A stretch of 9,435 nucleotides of DNA from Spirochaetaceae bacterium. Lineage in GTDB: Bacteria > Spirochaetota > Spirochaetia > Treponematales > Treponemataceae. A model generated the notes under the pieces. That model did not search any database. It saw only the letters and a list, made by a program, of their open reading frames with translations, and had not been told where the DNA came from. Where the stretch lies: contig JAISVD010000268.1 of assembly GCA_031271875.1 (NCBI GenBank), positions 1-9,435 on the forward strand, given 5' to 3'. Of this stretch, positions 6,701 through 9,435 are shown in pieces (the first letter of the stretch is position 1; every line of letters starts with the position of its first letter). The translations under genes and the position numbers were made by a program.

Positions 6701-9435
6701 GTCGGGCTTTATCGCGATCTTCCGGGTACTGTCGGTGACCACCTCGCGGACATATTCATCGTAGATATATCCCTCGGCCCCCTGCTGCTGGACCCGCCTC
6801 CACTCCTCCCGGAGCAGCTCGGCGGTCATAATCCCCGCATCCTCACCGGAGGATGTGAAGAGGGACTCCGAGTCGGCGTCGGAAATTTTCGTTCCCTCAG
6901 GCTTCACCGTTATGTAATTAAAGGTTACCTCCTGGCCGCTCTGGGGGAACCCGCTTATATTCGGTCTCCTGAGCCCCAGATAGAACCGCGCCGGGTGTAC
7001 CGTCACCGATTGGGAAGCGGAAATCTCCTGATTACTGATATCCGTCACCCGGCTTTCAACCGAATAACGGTAGGCCGCGCCCTCGATTGAGGTTCCCCCG
7101 GTTTTCTGGGAAAGGGATGCGGAGCCGTCACCGGCAAGAACGCCGGAAGATGAAGAGATCATAGTCTTCCCGTCATACCAGTTCATGGGCCCGAAAAGAT
7201 AGCCTTTTGTTTCAGCCGAACCGGGGACATACCTCGCGGCTTCCCGGAACCAGTAGGAGTTATAGGTTGATCCGCCCAGGGTTCCGCCGGAAAGGTACGA
7301 TGCCCGCAGGGTCACGTTGATATCCTCACCGGAAACCACGGGAAGCGGCGGTGCGGTGATGGCGGCCTGAAATTTGAGGCGTTCAAAATAGGCAACGGTC
7401 ACGGGTATATTGGCAGACACGGCGGCGTTTTCCCGCCTGTATCGCAGACGGTATTGTCCGGGATTGAGGTCATCGGGAAGAGTGATGCTTCCCCAGAAGC
7501 CTCCCGATTCGGTTACCGTACCGCTCTGGATTTCAATAGTCTCCCCGTTATATCGATCCTCCTCGATGGCGATTTTGTAATCCCCCTGATAGATAGAATA
7601 GTCTCCCAGCATGAGGGTTCGGTCAACGCCCCGGTAGGTGATGACCTCTCCCGGTTTGTACAGACCCCGGTCGGTAAACATGAAGGTAATGTTCTCCGCT
7701 GCCTCCGCGAACAGGGGGCTTTCCGGATACACACCAAAGGAGTAGGCGTTGTGGGAGGAGGGAGAAAAAACAGCCCGATCCGATATATCACCGCCGTCAT
7801 ATGTTTCTACCAGCACAGAGGGTTCTCTGTACCGGCTGCTATTCGACAGGTTGTTCCTGAGCTGTCCCGGAGCGATGGGAATAACAGCAAAACCGTTTTT
7901 GTCGGTCCGCCCCGAAGCGAAGGGCTTTGTATCGGAGATATCGGCATTCTGCTCTGCAAGCTCCCGGGACAGCAGCTTTACCGCTGCGTCCTCCACAGGC
8001 TTTCCGGTGGAGAGACTCGTTACGAGTACAGCGGCCCTGTTAAACCCGTAACGGACGGTGATTCCCAGGTCTGTAACCTGAATACTCAGATTGTTTTCAT
8101 AATTGTAAACAGTAAAATCTTCGCTGTTGTAGTTCAACCTCGGTATTTTCATCTGTGCCGCAAAAGAAACAAAACCCTTCCCGTTGCTGCCGATCCATGG
8201 AAGCAGGTCGATCTCCTCGAAATACCGGGCATTCTTCTTCCCCGGTTCCAGTTTGGTTTTTACCGGGTTATCGTTACGGAAGGGGTTCTTCGTGCTCCCC
8301 AGAGAATACCAGGAACCTTCACGGATATTTTTATATTCAAAGAGCGTCCTGGGGTGAAACTGCGCCTCCAGCATCCTGTAACCGCTGTCGATAAAGGTGA
8401 CCGCCCCCACAGGAGGCGGCTCGTTGGGGATCCTGACGGCTCCGCTGAAGGGAGCGCTGAGGTTCCTGCCGAACACATCCTTCACGGATGCCGCAACGAG
8501 AACGCTGAACCTCATCCCGTAGGTAACAGGAAGATTGTACAGACGGATAGTATTGCCGCTTACTTCAAGATTATCCTGAGTAATCTCCATGGGGGGATCG
8601 GTGCTGATACTCCCAAGGATCGTCGCCGCATTGAGCGCATGGGAAAGGCGGATATTCACGAGATTGTTGTACTTGCCATAGGAAGTGCTCCGGGTGAGCG
8701 TTTCCACACGGAATGGGGTGAGGGTATGAAACGTGAAAACCTGATCGCTTTTTGTTCCCAGGTTTCCTCTCCCGGAGACCGCGCCCTTTTTCAGGGTCAC
8801 CGAAACTTTTGTGTTGTACTCCACCGGATCGGTCAGTTCCGCCCTGAGCTTGTACTCCGTCTCCCGGGTAAGGGAAAACCTTTTGTTTCCCCCGGCGCTT
8901 GTTTCAACCAGCAGATACCGGGAGATATCCTCCGCTGTTACGGGATAGTTGAAATAGAGGCTTATCTCTTTCGCGGCGTCCGGAGGCACCTGGGAGATGC
9001 CGGAGGCGCTGAAATTCGGGTAGTCTCTTCTTTTACTGAACGATTCTCCGGGAACCATATTCCGTATGGACAGATGTTCTGTTTCAAAGCGGAACTCCCG
9101 CTCGCCGGCGATCCTGTTTCCTGAAATGGATTCGGTTTGGGGATTCACGGATATGGTATACACTTGCAGGGGCATACAGGGTTCTTCGGCTTCAAAGCTG
9201 AGGAACCCTGTTCCGTACCAGCGGAAAACCCCTTTGAGCGGCGGGGTAATCGTCACGTAAGGGGATTCTGCGGACTGCTTTTCCAGAGCGGCCACGGAAA
9301 CAACAGGCTGCGAGAACACGACATATAGTGACGGACGCTGTATGGTTGAAGAGAGAAACCCTTGAGGCCCCCAATCAACCACGGTAAGGGGTGAATCGGA
9401 AGCGAAATCCTCCGCGCTGCCTGAAGCGATGGCGG
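3731..9435 (-). CDS. yfhM: Bacterial alpha-2-macroglobulin with thioester, N-terminus beyond the window
   Basis: The frame is open from the right edge to the TAG at 3733-3731, 1900 codons, and has no stop upstream of the first in-window GTG (9382). The true start and any signal peptide or lipobox are therefore outside. Counting residues from that GTG, about 1-335 look like three Ig-like beta domains. A transthyretin-like region lies at about 400-480. The MG2-type DRGLYKPGE is at 571-579, and the bait-region domain starts near 1050 (TYRPGE, AVDRGVLDL). A Gly/Glu/Lys-rich linker falls at 1140-1159. The A2M domain (TDKNG, LPDSLTTYRV) is at about 1160-1250, and the helical thioester domain, with CLEQ at Cys1391-Gln1394 (5212-5201), at about 1370-1645. 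A C-terminal receptor-like beta domain ends in CMYEPEIFGRTS. Known family members trap proteases: bait cleavage exposes the thioester, which binds the attacker covalently. It is longer than E. coli YfhM (about 1650). It is cotranscribed with pbpC; the promoter lies outside the window. Confidence 0.95.
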   Translation of the reverse strand, partial: AIASGSAEDFASDSPLTVVDWGPQGFLSSTIQRPSLYVVFSQPVVSVAALEKQSAESPYVTITPPLKGVFRWYGTGFLSFEAEEPCMPLQVYTISVNPQTESISGNRIAGEREFRFETEHLSIRNMVPGESFSKRRDYPNFSASGISQVPPDAAKEISLYFNYPVTAEDISRYLLVETSAGGNKRFSLTRETEYKLRAELTDPVEYNTKVSVTLKKGAVSGRGNLGTKSDQVFTFHTLTPFRVETLTRSTSYGKYNNLVNIRLSHALNAATILGSISTDPPMEITQDNLEVSGNTIRLYNLPVTYGMRFSVLVAASVKDVFGRNLSAPFSGAVRIPNEPPPVGAVTFIDSGYRMLEAQFHPRTLFEYKNIREGSWYSLGSTKNPFRNDNPVKTKLEPGKKNARYFEEIDLLPWIGSNGKGFVSFAAQMKIPRLNYNSEDFTVYNYENNLSIQVTDLGITVRYGFNRAAVLVTSLSTGKPVEDAAVKLLSRELAEQNADISDTKPFASGRTDKNGFAVIPIAPGQLRNNLSNSSRYREPSVLVETYDGGDISDRAVFSPSSHNAYSFGVYPESPLFAEAAENITFMFTDRGLYKPGEVITYRGVDRTLMLGDYSIYQGDYKIAIEEDRYNGETIEIQSGTVTESGGFWGSITLPDDLNPGQYRLRYRRENAAVSANIPVTVAYFERLKFQAAITAPPLPVVSGEDINVTLRASYLSGGTLGGSTYNSYWFREAARYVPGSAETKGYLFGPMNWYDGKTMISSSSGVLAGDGSASLSQKTGGTSIEGAAYRYSVESRVTDISNQEISASQSVTVHPARFYLGLRRPNISGFPQSGQEVTFNYITVKPEGTKISDADSESLFTSSGEDAGIMTAELLREEWRRVQQQGAEGYIYDEYVREVVTDSTRKIAIKPDGSFKVKPSKAGYYTLRLTAADAEGRKVLTENSFYVTGSGGSYWNRYNSSEIQLTPDQEIYNPGDTAKILMQSSLPAGWYLITVERDGIYTEEVRRFEEPVSVIDIPIARNYLPVVYVSVSSYSVRTGEPTHTYGTADLDKPKGYYGVAKLRVNPRGKAFSVKVESDKKTYRPGEEVTVTLTAERNGKPLANAELTLMAVDRGVLDLINYHVPDPISYFYNEGRFPLSVNGGDSRAWLMDPVTYSVKNLSGGDGEEGSKIEERKDFNPTAVFEPMLVTDKNGKVTCTFKLPDSLTTYRVTVFGNCGDLFSLKETELAAQNRINVKEVLPRRLRERDTAEAGVLITNLDSVSRKITVSLGIGEPDQGINNASGRFKPAGEAFVDGPAEHTVTVKSGENAVVYFDVAGVTEGYVTLNFTINSDILNERLVQELIIERPYVMETVTTVGTVPADASSGVESVVIPSFADNGVGALSVTLDATMLGMLDSSVTYLFRYPYGCLEQRSSAILPLVLFGEYIDAFGLRTAVSDPRAVVESELKEWAKVQLRNGGFPYWSSNTEADIYVSARIAHILAAAKEKGLSIPSSLNIDALCSWLIGKYEEMRKWNAENGAYYSRSYLQSYILYVLSRNGQPVNASWLAELAGQEKIDAAVLSFVGMTYRAIGRTDDAASVAGKIRNLLRPTARGVDLTDPMNRSGWYWYYGKPVEQLALTLEFFVQQYPHDDMNRRLVFSLLETMRSAGYWENTASTARVLSAVDAYIRAENLTATDVTGTISLSGNELLSAHFAGVAAKPVSGAFDFRESPLSGLERDTMLPLSVTREGTGAMHYTVSLAYALPSELQSYRDEGLGLYLAVYDIDTGKEVTGSALVSGKTYRAVVKVSSGRDRTYMALRVPIPSGAEVLNAAFTTTASHDERSLRKGSDEGYYWSGISHQEIMDNEVRYFWNRFSKGERTVEFLFRTARRGVYPTPPVQAECMYEPEIFGRTSGVLYTIE

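Noticed and set aside
7454..9124. 556-codon plus-strand open frame antisense to the macroglobulin
   Set aside because: Long, but with no recognisable domain and lying wholly inside a minus-strand gene whose translation shows clear family motifs. Stop-poor antisense frames are common in GC-rich genes with this codon bias.
9380..9382. GTG as the true start of the macroglobulin
   Set aside because: The frame remains open for 17 more codons to the window edge, with plausible mature-protein sequence (ASDSPLTVVDWGPQG). No signal peptide follows the GTG, although a periplasmic protein needs one.

Overview
The window is a stretch of ordinary bacterial chromosome. It holds five protein genes, no RNA gene and no mobile element. 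Two well-formed genes on the minus strand encode a very large alpha-2-macroglobulin (cut by the right edge) and penicillin-binding protein 1C. The known bacterial pairing of these two implies an outer membrane, a periplasm and peptidoglycan. The large macroglobulin, the coiled-coil gene and the style of the proteins would fit a spirochaete (Treponema/Spirochaeta-like). That is only an impression, because no taxonomic marker gene is present. Most of the window is GC-rich, while the first ~380 bases are clearly more AT-rich (about 40% GC in the lines I counted).

Layout from left to right. Positions 1-232 (minus) are the start of a gene for a heptad-repeat coiled-coil protein that runs off the left edge; its DNA is a 42-bp in-frame tandem repeat. 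Positions 233-451 are a divergent intergenic region with a good minus-strand promoter (-10 at 250-255) and a good plus-strand promoter (-35 at 338-343, -10 at 361-366). A perfect 12-bp tandem repeat abuts the plus-strand -35 box. Positions 452-973 and 1000-1371 (plus) are a two-gene operon: a YmdB-type macro-domain ADP-ribose hydrolase/deacetylase and a hotdog-fold acyl-CoA thioesterase. After a 30-bp convergent gap, 1402-3738 (minus) is pbpC and 3731-9435 (minus) is the macroglobulin. These two overlap by 8 bp, with the macroglobulin upstream.

Functionally the window has two units. The macroglobulin/PBP1C pair is an envelope defence and repair unit. The macroglobulin is thought to trap incoming proteases in the periplasm through a thioester (Cys-Leu-Glu-Gln is visible), and PBP1C can polymerise and cross-link peptidoglycan where the wall is damaged. 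The macro-domain/thioesterase pair acts on acyl adducts of nucleotide cofactors (O-acetyl-ADP-ribose or ADP-ribosyl groups, and acyl-CoA) in the cytoplasm.

I did not find a convincing undescribed system. The points most worth a second look are the in-frame 42-bp repeat in the coiled-coil gene, its base composition, the operator-like repeat at the macro-domain promoter, and the long N-terminal extension and bait-like linker of the macroglobulin.
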